In this document: piece by piece, positions 1 through 12,100 of the stretch
Layout: the number at the start of each line of letters is the position of its first letter
Position numbering within the stretch: the first letter of the stretch is position 1
Source of the DNA: Capitella teleta
Lineage: Eukaryota > Annelida > Polychaeta > Capitellidae
Length of the DNA stretch: 64,000 nt
Assembly: GCA_000328365.1 (NCBI GenBank)
Contig: KB309592.1
Span: 27,764 to 91,763, forward strand
Direction: 5' to 3'
Notes under the pieces: model-generated
Database searches by the model: none
Seen by the model: only the letters and a program-made list of their open reading frames with translations
Told to the model about the DNA's origin: nothing
Position numbers and translations under genes: made by a program

Positions 1-495
1 CTGGATATTTTTTTTTATTTTCTTTTCGGAAATAGATAGAATAATCATTTTGCCACTAGTCAGGCGCGAAACAAGAATATTTTTCGCTATTTTCCTTATT
101 TTAACAAACGATTTTCTAGGACACCTACCACGTTTCTCATCCTGAAACAGTAAAAAGGTCAGCCAGAGTGCACCACGCATGCGCTTTCGTTTCGTAAACA
201 ACAGAGATGTCCTTTTATGGAGAAGATGATCTGCTCTGAAAAGCTGAAATCGATAGCTCCACGAGGGCAACGGGACCAATCAGCTATCAGCCAAACCAAG
301 CCATCAGCTGACGTTTGCCTCCTATACTTTGCAATGGAAGCCATTCTCCCATAGGCGCAATGCTAACCCCGATATTCGGAATGCATTATTTCCTTACGCT
401 TGCATCCAGGCATGGTGTTTTTGGCACGGAATGCTATCAATTGGTGCTATGAGTCAATAGAACATCACTTAAAATTTAGTTCCCCATCCCTTTAA
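1..495 (-). mobile_element. piggyBac-like MITE, copy 1 (cut by window edge)
   Basis: This stretch is close to the reverse complement of 15826-16306, covering the same features in the same order. Its right end reads AGTTCCCCATCCCTTTAA and finishes in TTAA (492-495), which matches the terminal repeat of the complete copy at 15826-16527. The other end lies outside the window. A 61-residue open frame at 159-344 is shared with the second copy, but it resembles no protein I know and is probably chance. TTAA ends are typical of piggyBac-class elements; without a transposase the element is non-autonomous. Confidence 0.75.
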
Positions 496-534
496 CTACG
501 TCAAGCTATTCCGTGCCCTCAGTGCCAAGGGTAT

Positions 535-1712
535 GTGCCCGTTGATTTGTAGATTTCTTGTTTATTCTTATAGCCAGCAGAAAGTACGCGTTAAATGGTG
601 CGACCATACATCAGAACCATTTGAAGTCACTAACGGAGTCAAACAGGGGGGGGGGGGGAGTGCTTTCACCGACCCTTTTTAATGTTTATGTCGATTTCGT
701 CTTTAAAAATTGAAAGAAAAACGACTCTGTTGTCATTTAAACGGTCATTACAGCGGTGCTATAAGTTATGCTGATGATCTCACTTTGCTTGCTCCCACAA
801 AACATGCTTTTCAAGTTATGTTGCAAGAGGTCAACACCGTGGCAAAAGATTTAGATATTAAGTTTAATGGTGCGAAAAGTCAACTTGTCGCTTTTAATAA
901 ACAAGGGCACATACCTATTACCATTTCATGCATGGAAGCGATTGTCCACTCGGTAGATAATGCCATCCACCTTGGTAATTCAGTTGGAATTAATTCTGAT
1001 TGTATTAGAGTTAAAAAATGTATTCGTGAAATGGTCATGCATTGTAATTCTTTATGTACATTATTTCCTTGTGTTGATATTGAGGTCAAATATCGTCTTT
1101 TCAAAACATATTGTATGCCTTAATACGGTTGCCAGTTGTGACATTTAAATAGCTCAAATATCGAGAAGATACATTTATGTTGGCGAAAGTGTTTACGCCG
1201 CCTTTTTAATCTTCCAAGAGGGACGCATTGCGATCTCATTCATATTATCTGTCAATATGTTCCTTTCATTAATCAAATTTTGAACCGATTTGCTAAGTTT
1301 TTACAGGGCATTGTTAAAAGCGTTAATATATTTACTCGTTCCTGTCTTTCCTCTGTTTTATGTCTCAATGTTTCTTGTTTATGTTCAAAGCTCGGGATAC
1401 CAAAGTTTCGGATCCCCGAGTATAATTTTACCGCAAGAACGCGGCAATTATTTTTTTGTAGATGACGCCATGCAAAGTCTTTGTGGCGTCATCAGAGATT
1501 TAATCCGTTTGCGAGATAGCAACGGATTAATTAATAACATAATTTACCATGTGAATTTACCATGTTTCTCGAAGAACTTTGTTGTAATTAACATATTCTT
1601 CTTTTCATATTATTGTACTTGTTGAATTTATTGTTCTTTTGTTCGTTCTGTTCGTTCCCTAAATGAAATGCATGGATTACGCCCGTGTATGTATTTCGAT
1701 AAATAAACATTT
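535..1712 (+). mobile_element. LINE (non-LTR retrotransposon) remnant, reverse transcriptase part
   Basis: Translated pieces in shifting frames show reverse transcriptase blocks: NGVKQGG..LSPTLFN near 620-690 and SYADDLTLLAP (the YADD catalytic motif) near 765-800. They are followed by a C-terminal region with WRKCLRRLFNLPRGTH near 1170-1230 and NRFAKFL near 1280. Frames break several times, once at a run of 13 or so G at about 647, so this is an inactive fragment. The C-terminal part matches the fragment at 11575-12145, so both come from one LINE family. I cannot assign the clade by eye; a CR1/L2/Jockey-like order of motifs is plausible. Confidence 0.8.
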
Positions 1713-1714
1713 TA

Positions 1715-1818
1715 TAACGCCCGTGGCCTAATCGGGTCTCGAACCCGGGACGTCGACCCCCACGGTCGTCATAGGATTGTAGTCAGCGGTTTAACCCACT
1801 GCGCTACCCGGTGCCCCC
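1715..1818 (-). mobile_element. tRNA-derived SINE, head only
   Basis: Read on the minus strand, this has a tRNA-like start with an A-box (TAGCGCAGTGGG) and a perfect B-box (GGTTCGAGACC). It is about 90 per cent identical by eye to the head of the longer SINE at 19393-19737. It does not fold as an intact tRNA, and it sits directly beyond the LINE remnant. Confidence 0.7.
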
Positions 1819-2560
1819 TTGTTGATCACCATTCATTAAGGGATACACTAGCTTAACTTAGCTCACGTTCACTTCTCTTACCTGTTCTTTTGCTTTTTGG
1901 GGCTGAATGGCGATAGCTAGATTCAGAGGAGGCTGTCAGTTGGGAGTCCTGCGCATTGTTGATCAGGGGCTCATATCCAATGCATTGGCAGACAGCTGAA
2001 AATTGAATGTATCATATACTTCCCACGTGATATTCAGCATGAATACAACAACGTTGATCTGTTTGAGGCTACAGACAAACATCTGGCTCAAATAACCGAA
2101 CATCCCCTGCACAATGGTTTCAATATTGACGCATATCAAGAAGTCGTCTTAAGAGATGTATACATGTATCATGGTAACGCTAGTCCTTTAAGAACAACGC
2201 TATAACAGCATGCAGCCTCAAACGCACACAAATTAATCCCGATATATTTGCCACCTAATTAAATAATAAAACACACAAACCATATCCTCGGTTTATAAAT
2301 AAAACCACGTGAACACTTGATTCAGTTCAAGCTCCCTGCATACTATATTATGCAAATGTGCCGAATGGCTGAGATGGTTGCATGTCTTATAAGCTTCTTG
2401 GATGTCGGCGTAAATTTGCTGAGTTTAGAAGGAAATACTGAACGGAATCTAATTTTGAATGGTGTGGCGCATATTCATAATAGATTATTTCCATACAGGA
2501 TTTTAAGCGTATCTGCGAATTCCCACGGAATTAGACACCAAAAATCAATTCTAGCTTTTA

Positions 2561-2640
2561 TTATGCATAGCTAGTCCATCAGCGGTGAAATGAGAATCCG
2601 AATCTCACCGCCGACGAGTGGACTACCCTCATATGCATAC
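2561..2640. repeat. Imperfect 80-nt palindrome
   Basis: Nested arms pair: TATGCATA (2562-2569 with 2632-2639), AGTCCA with TGGACT (2573-2578 with 2619-2624), and GCGGTGA with TCACCGC in the centre. This could be a foldback mobile-element remnant or a structured RNA. No target-site duplication is obvious. Confidence 0.5.
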
Positions 2641-3410
2641 TAGTATATCATTATCCTTTGTTAATATTATGGACTTAGGTTTTAGCATATATAGTTTCGA
2701 CAATGTCTACGCATGCAATGTTTTTTTAAACATTGTTATTATCATATGACATCTTACCACTGCATTTGTTATCTGATAATCTGTAGGTTCTTCAAGTGAA
2801 CCTTATCAGTCAGTTGAATGTGCATGATTATAATCGTGAATGAACATCAACAACATTTTCCTGCGTTCATTTTCCATTCATGAAATTCATACGCAGCAGT
2901 GTCACGTCATGGTAAATAATTAATAATAATTAATAGTATTGCCGAAGAATAAAACTCAAATAACAGAAACAACAAAGTCTAACTATGAATGAAATAAGGG
3001 ATTAAATATCAGAGATTCAGAGAGAAAGATATGTTTTGTTGTTATAACAAATTATGCGAAAAATCATCACCATTACCAAAATTGGAGAAAATAATTTGAA
3101 TCACCCTGTATTTTATTGATAATTATAATAAAAATTACCATCACTCGTGATGTTATTAAAGAAAATAAGATGAAATAAATTAATTAATTAACTCACAGAG
3201 CACTCCAATCAACCCATGCGTGAGAAATAGAAAGAGCAGCAGGATTCTCCTCGTTGTTTTATGTCTGCCCATGGTGCTTCCTCCCATGATGCTTCCTCCC
3301 ATGGTACTTCTGCGATTGCCTCCTCGTCAGAGATCACATGTTTATGAGAATATTCCGACGGCATCCTGTCTACTTCAGACACAAGAGAGTATCCCCTCTC
3401 CCCCTAAAAA

Positions 3411-3472
3411 AAAAAACAAAACAAAAACAAAAACAAAAACAAAAACAAAAACAAAAACAAAAACACACAAAA
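3411..3472. repeat. AAAAAC microsatellite
   Basis: A run of A followed by about nine AAAAAC units. A similar shorter array lies at 26352-26384. Confidence 0.85.
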
Positions 3473-3862
3473 TAGACTATTGATTCTATAGTTCTCTAGA
3501 ATGTCTCAAGTGATATTGCATTACATTATGTATTGTTAGAAAGGCGCTGCGCACAATAGGTTGCTGTGTGGCCACAACACTCGATTGAAACTCCAGAGCC
3601 AAACAATACAAAAGCCTTGCCTGCATGATTCAACACAGTTGGTGCCATTGAAGTACGAAGGTGATTCGAAAAGTCTCGGCCTGACATAGAACAGGCTATA
3701 CTGGAGACTAAACTGTTTAGAGGTTAGATAAACTATTCACAAGACTTTCTGGGAAATTGTTTGCTTTTAATTTTCATCCGGAAAGCTGACCTATAATATC
3801 AGGTCAAATTTGAAATTTCTGTGATAAAGCGTTTGGTGTTAGCTCAAGAACTTTTCGAACAA

Positions 3863-3937
3863 CTATCGTACAACTAGCTCCCCAAGAGTAGCGGAGTAGT
3901 TCCCACACACCTACGGCTTGGGGAGCTATCGTACAAC
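3863..3937. mobile_element. Tiny hairpin insertion with 12-bp direct repeats
   Basis: CTATCGTACAAC occurs at 3863-3874 and again at 3926-3937. The 51 bp between begin TAGCTCCCCAAG, and the reverse complement of that motif lies at 3917-3928, overlapping the right direct repeat. Inverted ends inside a perfect direct repeat are what a small transposed foldback element with target-site duplication looks like. I do not recognise the family. Confidence 0.45.
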
Positions 3938-3951
3938 CATATAGCCTAGAT

Positions 3952-4025
3952 CAGAGGTCGGCATCTGGCGGTCTGCGGGCCAGATCTGGCCCGCGAGGGC
4001 TCTGGGTCCGGCCCGCGGCCCTTCT
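3952..4025 (+). mobile_element. Probable hAT-type transposon terminus
   Basis: The stretch starts CAGAGGTCGGCA and runs into repeated GGCCCGC-type words, like the ends of many hAT (Charlie-like) elements. I found no matching opposite end or 8-bp target duplication, so it is a fragment at best. Confidence 0.35.
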
Positions 4026-4506
4026 TTGAGTTTCATTGTAATCCGGACCCCAGAAGGCTCAGAATTTAGTTTCCTATGAAGACTGAAGCAGAAAATGCCC
4101 TGATCGGTGGTGTTATATCACTTGCCTTCAACACAAAATCATTTAACAGCTAAAGTCACCTTGTTAGCTGTTTCATACAAATTTAATTCCTATAATATTA
4201 GTAACAGGTTATATTGTCCGCTGGAGTGCGACAAATTTGAGTGTGTCATTGCAGTTATTCATTTGTGGCGTAGAAACACATTGCCTAAGTCAAGGAAGCT
4301 TGACCGTTTCAATTGCTTCGCCGTACTAACCATTGCGTGAATAGGGAGTGTCCAATATTGGCGAAGCTCAAGAATCTTTCATATCTCTGTACCCGTATAC
4401 TAATAATTTATAATGCTTTGTAATCATTATGAATTTATATTTATTTTCTATATGAGTTCTTTATTCTTCTTCACTTTAATTTATTGTACATGTTTTGTAC
4501 AAAGTA

Positions 4507-4722
<216 letters not shown>

Positions 4723-4906
4723 AGCCATCTAAGAGGCCAGCGTTCTGAGGAAGTATCAATGAAATTCAAAAAATCAATGATTAGCTGCCACGTGCAGATC
4801 GACGTACTTTGTTACCCATTACCAGAACGCCAAAAAAAAAAAATCCCTAATTTAAATGTCAATTCCTTGATTTGCATAATATTCTTTATAACCACGTATA
4901 TTTGAG

Positions 4907-6174
4907 ATGTCCGAAGTCGGCGAGGACAGCGGTTTTCTAGATGTTTGGGCGGATTTCGGCGATGATTTGCCGGATCCACCCGCTAAGAGACCCGTATGCG
5001 ACAAATGCTTGTAAGTGGTGTGGAGCTTGATCAATTGTATGTTTATTCTGTGTTGTTCAGTACGGTCGAACGTTTATCGCGTGGGCGATAATACGGTCAT
5101 TTGGGAGCTTAAATCTAGATCGAGCGAGTGCCGAGTCCCAGCTGGTCCGGAGTCTTAAGTTATAGTTGATGAAATTCTGGTTTCCGGCCAAGTTGGATTA
5201 CTGCCTCTGTTTTGGAAGATCCTAATAAAATCATGACATTACAATTTTCAGGCGTCCAAGCACAGCATGTTGGTGCCCCTACCTACCTAGGGAACCTTTG
5301 TCAGTTCACACAACCATTTACATCCTGCAACATCCCTTTGAAGAGCGGAAGCGAAGTCTGCAAACAGGAATAATGCTGAAGAATGGGTTAGCCCCGGGGA
5401 AATGCCGAATCCTTCAAGGGAAGAGGTTCAGCCTTAAAAGGTACGTACGCCTCAATACCACTATAATTGATGCCAACCTCTGCTTGAAAAGATATCCAGA
5501 ACTTGAGTCGGTGATCGCAAATCCCAACACCATATTAGTCTTCCCTGGACCAAAAGCTCTCGATTTGAACGACTATGCAGAGACATGCCGATCGGATCAA
5601 AATGTGAATCTCATTATGTTAGATGGCACTTGGGCACAGGCGAAGGGCATCTATAATAAGAGCCCTTTTCTGCACCATCTCACGCAGGTTTGTGTTTTTA
5701 GACACGTCTGTTTTGTGACTGACTTTTTCCTGTCAGGTTCAGTTGAGTGGCACTGGATTGAGTGAGTACGTCATCCGCACACAGCCGAATGACAGCAGTC
5801 TCTCCACGCTCGAGACGGCCGCCATTGCACTTTCAGCGATTGAGAAATCGCCCACGATACGAGAGGTTTGATTTTCTGATTTTTGCTTTGATTCTTAGTT
5901 ACGCTGAATTGATTTAGTTTTTTTTTTGGGTACTAAATGGCTCATTTTCTCTCAGCCATGACATCAGAAAGTACTTTGGTAAATTGCCCTTCTTCTGACT
6001 TTGTTGACCCCCGATGAACTTGTTTTTCAGACCCTGGTGCGACCTTTGAGAGCCATGTGTGATTTCCAAATCAAGCACGGAGCTGTGAGGCATCAGAGCA
6101 AACAATATCTCATCGATAACGGACTTTATAAAAGCAGAAATGATAGGAATAAAATCACATCGGCAAAATCATGA
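4907..6174 (+). CDS. DTWD2: DTW-domain tRNA-uridine aminocarboxypropyltransferase, DTWD2-like
   Basis: The family transfers the 3-amino-3-carboxypropyl group of S-adenosylmethionine to a uridine in the D-loop of tRNAs (acp3U). Five exons splice in phase: 4907-5010, 5252-5440, 5492-5687, 5737-5865 and 6031-6174, giving 253 residues. A zinc-type cysteine cluster (CDKCLRPSTACWC) spans the first splice. Next come ILQHPFEERKRSL, the signature LDGTWAQAKGIY (the DTW motif), and a C-terminal block TLVRPLRAMCDFQIKHGA then NGLYKSR, which matches human DTWD2 better than DTWD1. The 51-nt intron at 5441-5491 has no stop and is a multiple of three, so the frame reads through it. I treat it as an intron because KR then YPELE then aligns with DTWD2 without an insert. 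The ATG opens the first exon, and the protein ends in a basic tail. A poly(A) signal lies at 6180-6185. Confidence 0.93.
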
Positions 6175-6179
6175 TGCTG

Positions 6180-6293
6180 AATAAAATCATATGTCAATCA
6201 ATCATTCACAGGATTCTGTTTATGTTAGTCTGAATCGAATTTGCGTGAAATAAGAAAGAAAAAAGCATTGTTTTTAATTGAAATATTTTTATT
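6180..6293. terminator. Convergent poly(A) signals of the DTWD2-like and alpha-crystallin genes
   Basis: AATAAA at 6180-6185 follows the plus-strand stop by five bases. TTTATT at 6288-6293 is AATAAA on the minus strand and would end the gene arriving from 6697. The signals face each other across about 100 bp. Confidence 0.6.
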
Positions 6294-6696
6294 CAAACTG
6301 TAAAAAGCAACCATCGCCTTTAACTCCTTTCATTTAATACTGATAGATACATAAAAAATTACAAATTTTAAACAAAGATTACAAGACATTTTTAGTCAAG
6401 GCACCAAGTACTCTATACTTGATTGCCAATGATGAATGAATGCAAAATCAATTAACTACAAGTAATTAATTAACTATTCCCTGTTGATAAATACTTGTAA
6501 ATTTCCAATGCTTACATAATAGTTGAATAGAAAATAAAAATCAAATAAAAATGGTATCTTATAGATATCACTTTTCATCAATTATCACAAATGAATTTTG
6601 TACATACAAACGTATTATTTTGACTAATAAATATATCCTCCAAATAAATAAAGGAATATTACATAAATGCAACGTCACTGCATGATATGCCACCTC

Positions 6697-8680
6697 TCAT
6701 TCATACTCTACCGTTTCTATGGTTACATCATCAATATCGTCATCAACTAACTTAACTTCAGAACGATTCTCAACAAAACTATCCTTCGAAACATACATTT
6801 TACCAGTTCTGGGATTCCTCTTGGCAATGAGTATTCCAGGGTTGGATTTTGAGCATTGAGGGTCTTTCTTTTCACTTTCAAATTCGCCATTGGAGTTCAC
6901 CGGAAGTCGGCGTTCTCCCGGCACGGCCACGTGCTCTCTTGTTTGTTGAGATCTTCGCCCGGTCAATTTTAAAACTCGGTCTTCATTCATCGAAGCTTCG
7001 ACTGTCTCCAAATCAACATTTCGTGGAATTTGATACGTTCTCTGGAATTTAGTTACGACGCAACTTTCATCACAGTTACACTCGTGGTGACCTTTAATCG
7101 TGACCTCGTTGCCCTTCAACGAAATCGCGATTTCATTCGGTTTGTAATCCGGAAGATGAATGGACGCTAACTCCGTGACTGGAGGTTGCTGGAATCTGTT
7201 AACATTTCGAGAATGTTCCTCCCTTGTCACTCTCGGTTGATGTTGGTGCTGATGTTGACCTGTCAAACGATGTTCATGTCTGGTTCGGGGCTCCCTCTTG
7301 TCCACGGTTTCAATTCTGGAATTTTCTGGATGACGTTGGAATTCCCTGGATCGATGAGAATGTTCTTGACCTTTATGATTGTTCTGTGACCTTCTGTGCT
7401 GGTACTGTTTAGTCAGCGTCTCCCTGTCTTGTTTGAGCGTCTCTTCAAGTCTCCTTCTCTCTAAATCCTCCTTCTCCTCAAATCGCTTTCTTTCCATCGC
7501 CCGTTTCCTCTCGAAGGTCTCCAGTTGGGTTTTCTCCCATTCGTCCAACATGTTGTTGATATTTCGTTCGGATTTCGCGGGTTCAACTGCATCGACGTCA
7601 TCTGGGGATTTCCCTCTGGAATTCACGCATCCCATGTTGCGTACGTGTTCCGGCCAGAGAGCAGAGTCCGACTCATAGAATGGGGTCACGTCGAATGATA
7701 ATGGCGACCACATAGATTGCCCAAAGAAGTCGTCTTTGAACCAAGATGGCGCTTGATGGAACTGACGGAGATTATTGTTGAATCGGGGCTGGGGAAGACG
7801 AAGTGGCTGACCTCCACATCTGAAATACATTAGGTTTCATTATTCAGTGTACATTACACAACTTCACGTATAATTATACGAACCATACTAGGATACAAAT
7901 GGACCTGCAAACTGCTTAACATTGCTAATTTTAAATCCTGTCTCGTTTACTTTCAATCGGTGATTGTCTGCTTGTCTCCGCATAGAATAGTATATAGTAA
8001 AATAGGACACTCTCAGACCTATATCGACCTCTCATTTGCGGGGCATACTTCGTTTGACTTTAGTGACGTTGTATCCGCTGCTTTTCCAATGCAAATAGTG
8101 CTAACCTCTTCAGCAAACAGTTCGCTCTCGATCGGTCTGAACAAAATTTTTATTCGTGAGAACTTAGAAGCATTCACGGTTACTTAATTGTGACAAGGCG
8201 TTTTGCTGCTATGTGCGTTACATATAATAATTATATGTCTATAACTTTATACTGTCCGTAGGACGTGATTGGGCAGGAGCTGTAGGCCCAAGTCCTTATA
8301 GGCGTGGTTGCCGACGCGGTTTGCTTAAGCAATACATAATTATGTGTATGTAATTTGCTCAATAGTATTTATAATTAATGACTTTTCATTAATTTAAGTA
8401 CAATTAATATCACTCAAATTTTGCACCGCCAATCTTTATGTATGCCCGGAATTGAGAGATCGAGTGAATATTTTAATAATATTGGACGGATGCGTTAAAA
8501 ACTTTCACAATATCCATAATTATTATTATCTGAGACTGGTATCTCTAATATATATAAAAATTGGGTGGAAAAAAATATTTCTGGTACGCACCCTCTGTCG
8601 CAGCAAGCATCCGAGGTAGGCATCAGGGTACCAAGCGTTGCTAAGGCAACCAATGCATAGCAATTTGCGTTGATTTTCAT
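6697..8680 (-). CDS. Alpha-crystallin-domain (small heat shock) protein with signal peptide
   Basis: Two exons, 8592-8680 and 6697-7819, join in phase (GG then A) to give 403 residues. Exon 1 encodes a start Met and a hydrophobic stretch (residues 8-20) ending TSDACCDRGC, a good signal peptide with a Cys-rich start to the mature chain. Exon 2 has a W/F-rich segment (about 55-78), a charged R/E/K coiled coil (116-171), a His/Arg/Gln-rich linker, an alpha-crystallin domain (about 247-319, IHLPDYKPNEIAISL to DRVLKLTGRR), and a C-terminal GILIA that fits the IxI motif. Small heat shock proteins hold unfolding clients in large oligomers; they are usually cytosolic. An unspliced start at 7830 (MYFR) is open, but it consists of the splice acceptor itself (TATTTCAG), so I prefer the two-exon model. 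The protein is much longer than the usual 150-250 residues. The promoter is shared head-to-head with IER3IP1. Confidence 0.82.
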
Positions 8681-9140
8681 CTTGGATCCTTGAGTTTACA
8701 ACACAACCGTAGATTTTTTTTTTAAAGTAACGAAATTCAAAATTCTGTCGAAATACAGCTGATGGCACAGAGCGAGTTCCACTTCTGGTGAATTGGTGTC
8801 AAATGTGAAAAAGGATGTTTAATTTCTTTCCCTCAATTAGTTGCTTTGTAGTTTCTGTGAATCTTGGGTTGATGATGTTCGTATCAATTGTCGTTAGCTT
8901 TATAAAGGGTAAGGGAAAAGCCGAGATTGTTGGTGTGATATGTGTTACACTGACGTGGCAAATCAGCACGAGGCCACGAGGATTTTTCTAACACTGATTT
9001 CGTCATAAAAAAATCGTCATCATTGCATCATTCGCCGATGTAAACAAGGTCACGTGTGTTTATTTACATGTTACGTAGCATTTCCGGTTGAGCGTGGATA
9101 TCGTCAATAAAACTGAACGCTTGTCAAAAAAGTGATCAGA
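8681..9140. promoter_or_regulatory. Shared head-to-head promoter region
   Basis: Only 460 bp separate the start codons of the alpha-crystallin gene (leftward) and IER3IP1 (rightward). A TATA-like TTTATAAAG lies near 8900. I looked for heat shock elements (alternating GAA/TTC at 5-bp spacing) and saw only loosely spaced half-sites, so heat control is not supported by sequence alone. Confidence 0.4.
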
Positions 9141-12100
9141 ATGGCTTTCACTTTGTACTCGCTATTAGAAGCTGTTCTACTGTGTGTTAATGCTGTTTGT
9201 GTGCTGCATGAAGAGAGATTTTTGACAAAAAGTGAGAACTATGACAGAGTTTTTGATCGCCTCCCCCTTTGCTTTGTGTTGCTGTTCTTACAGCCTATCT
9301 AGTATCTGAGCGATAATGGATCGCAATCCCCCTGATGGTTTTGTACTCAGCGTCAAAGTCTGAAAGTGAAAAGTAGGTTAGGTCGCGGCTGTGAGAGTCT
9401 CAGAGGCAGTTGCTTATCGTGTTATGTTGGTTTGGTGTATAATATTATATTGTGAACGAGAAAAAAATAACCTCAACACCATGACCGAGTGACTGACTTG
9501 AGACTTTTGATTCTCGAGATCATGATTATCTAATCCTGGGCGTGTCAATGGTCAATGGTCAGTCAGTGGCATGTCCAATGTTTATACAAAAACATACTTG
9601 ATGAATAAGTAAGTCAGCTCTACTGACGCCAGAACCTCGAGGTCTTCATGAGGGAGATCAAGATGATCACTTGCTGTGTGCTAAATTGTATATTGAGTCT
9701 GAAGCCAGCCGTTTCATTTTGATGAAGCTGAGCTGAAAAGTTATTGGCTGAGGCTGGCTGAGCTCTTTATTGGCTGCTCGTCGAAGCTAGAAATACAAAG
9801 TAAGAAAACAGCTTGACAAGCATTCTACTCAGACTAGATGTAAAGAGAAAAAAAACAAGTAAAAGAAGAAAACAATCAGCTCAAATTAAAAGTAGAAGAA
9901 ATCAAGTTGCGAAGTAAATTGATCAGGGTTTCAAACTAATGTCATGAATGAAACAAATCGTATGACATCTGGATGGCAGTTCTAGGTGAAAGTGATAACC
10001 GTTTCCAATTTAACAAATGACCAGAAGATACAGAACTTTCTAGAAGAATCAGTTTGATTCCAAGAGTATGATCATTAAATAACTGTCATGAATGTCATAA
10101 TCTAGCTGTATTCATACCATCATGGAGTGGTGATTCATAATGCTTTTATGTGAATTTTGAACATCTTATTTGACGGCACAAAAACTTAACAGTTGGTTGC
10201 GGCTTATGACCTCATTTGTTGCGGAGAATGATGGGCTTTGGGCTCTATTGTTTATGCTGTTCAGGGGAAACACCCTAGCTGATTCATGAAGCACTTCAGC
10301 AAGAGGCATGGGGATCTTGAAGGAAATTCCCAGGAAATATACGAATTTGGTCAACAGTCAGCACTTTTGTCACTCAAAGAAATGTGATGCACCAAGCTTA
10401 CAAATCAGAATAATTTTTATAATTTAATATAATTATGTTAGGGTGTTCACTCCCCCCCTCTCAATCCGCCAGTGCATCCATCTGATCACATGCGCAATTG
10501 TGCAATCTCGTTTGTTATGATTCATGATGTTCATTTCAGTCGGTTGGGGTACGGATCAGAGAGGATTTGGCGAAGAGCCAGGAATGAAGACGCAGATCAT
10601 CAATTTAGTTCGATCCATTCGTACCGTGATGAGAAGTGAGTATTATTTTTGCCGTCATTCAATCCTTAACTTCAAAAATTTGTGTGCTAATCACTAACGT
10701 ACTGTAATTACACGATGGAAAGGATTTCTAGCTAAATAGGCGTACTCTTGTTTGATATTTTCAGCAAATATTTTCCAATTATTATTTAGAAGTCAAGTCA
10801 GTACCTTAATCCATATTTGTCCATGTATACTGTAGAACAGGAAATATCCGCGGACCGAAAATCCTGCGGTTCTATGGCTGAGGCCTTTATTCGCGGCACC
10901 AATTATTCACCGTCAAGCGTAGGGTCACATAGTATAAGATCATCCAGAAATATTTCTCGGGCATTTAATTTCCACGGTCGATCGTGACCGTGAATATAGC
11001 GATAATTTCCTGCGGCGCGAAAACCTCCTGTTCGTCGGCAGGTTGCCTCCGTATTCGTTAATTTTCCGTAAATATAGCTTTATTTAGCCCTGGTATCCCA
11101 GAAGCCCGGTTAGCTCAGTCGGTAGAGCATCAGACTTTTAAAGCTGAAGAGCTCAGAGTCATCTGAGGGTCAAGGGTTCGAGTCCCTTATTGGGCGAAAT
11201 GTTTTGTCTTATTTTTCAATTTTTTTATTTTATTTTTACTATTTATCATTATTCGAGAATCAGTATAATTTTCTTCGCAATTAATCGCGATATCTGATAC
11301 TAGTAATTCCATTGCTTCATGAGATAAAAATGCGTTATGATTTTGTGTTCGATCAGAAAATTAATGCGCGTTATGATTTTGCTCGTATTGTATCAGCGAT
11401 CGACGACAATTCGACATGCTCAGAGATTGATTGTCATGTATATTGTATTTATTGAATGATTATAATAATAGCTAATTAATAGCTTTAACTTTAACTTTAC
11501 ATCCAGTTATTTTCACTTTGATGAAAACGTATTCATATTTTTCACAACATCAGAATTCTGCAGCCACATAAATGGGTTGCTTTCTAATTTCATGCACTGT
11601 TTTTTTGGCACAATTCAACACTCCTCCTACTGCACATCTTATTACGGTTGTTTTCTTTGGAATTTCGATGCACTTGATGGATTTGCTGCTTTCTGGAGGA
11701 AGAGCATCAGGCGCCTATTAAGGCTGCCTCATCGCACTCACGCTTCATTGCACCATTGTTAAACAAACCCGATTTACTCACTCAGTTATGGCTACGATTT
11801 GCCAAGTTTTTGTGTTCTTGTTACAATAGCACTAATCCTGTTGTATCAACTTGCTGCACACTCACGTTCAATAGTCATTCAATAGCAGCCAATAACCTAA
11901 GAAACATCATGTCCGTCCTAAATGTGAACTATGAAACTCAACTACTCTGCAAACATCCAACACTCTCAGCAACCAAATCAATAGACTTAATAGAACTCAA
12001 AACCACCTAGACAGCTCCACTTGCAATAGCATTAGAGAACTGATTAAAATGCGAGACTGTGAATTGTTATCAATACCTGACTCTTTGGAAATTGAACAAC

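Noticed and set aside
159-344. 61-residue frame shared by both MITE copies
   Set aside because: Shared only because the element is repeated. It is short, has no motif, and reads through the MITE body; the second copy shows changes without sign of protein constraint.
2561-2640. Hammerhead ribozyme in the palindrome
   Set aside because: The strand contains GAAA and a CCGACGA that resembles the CUGANGA core, but the order of core elements and stems does not fit any hammerhead topology.
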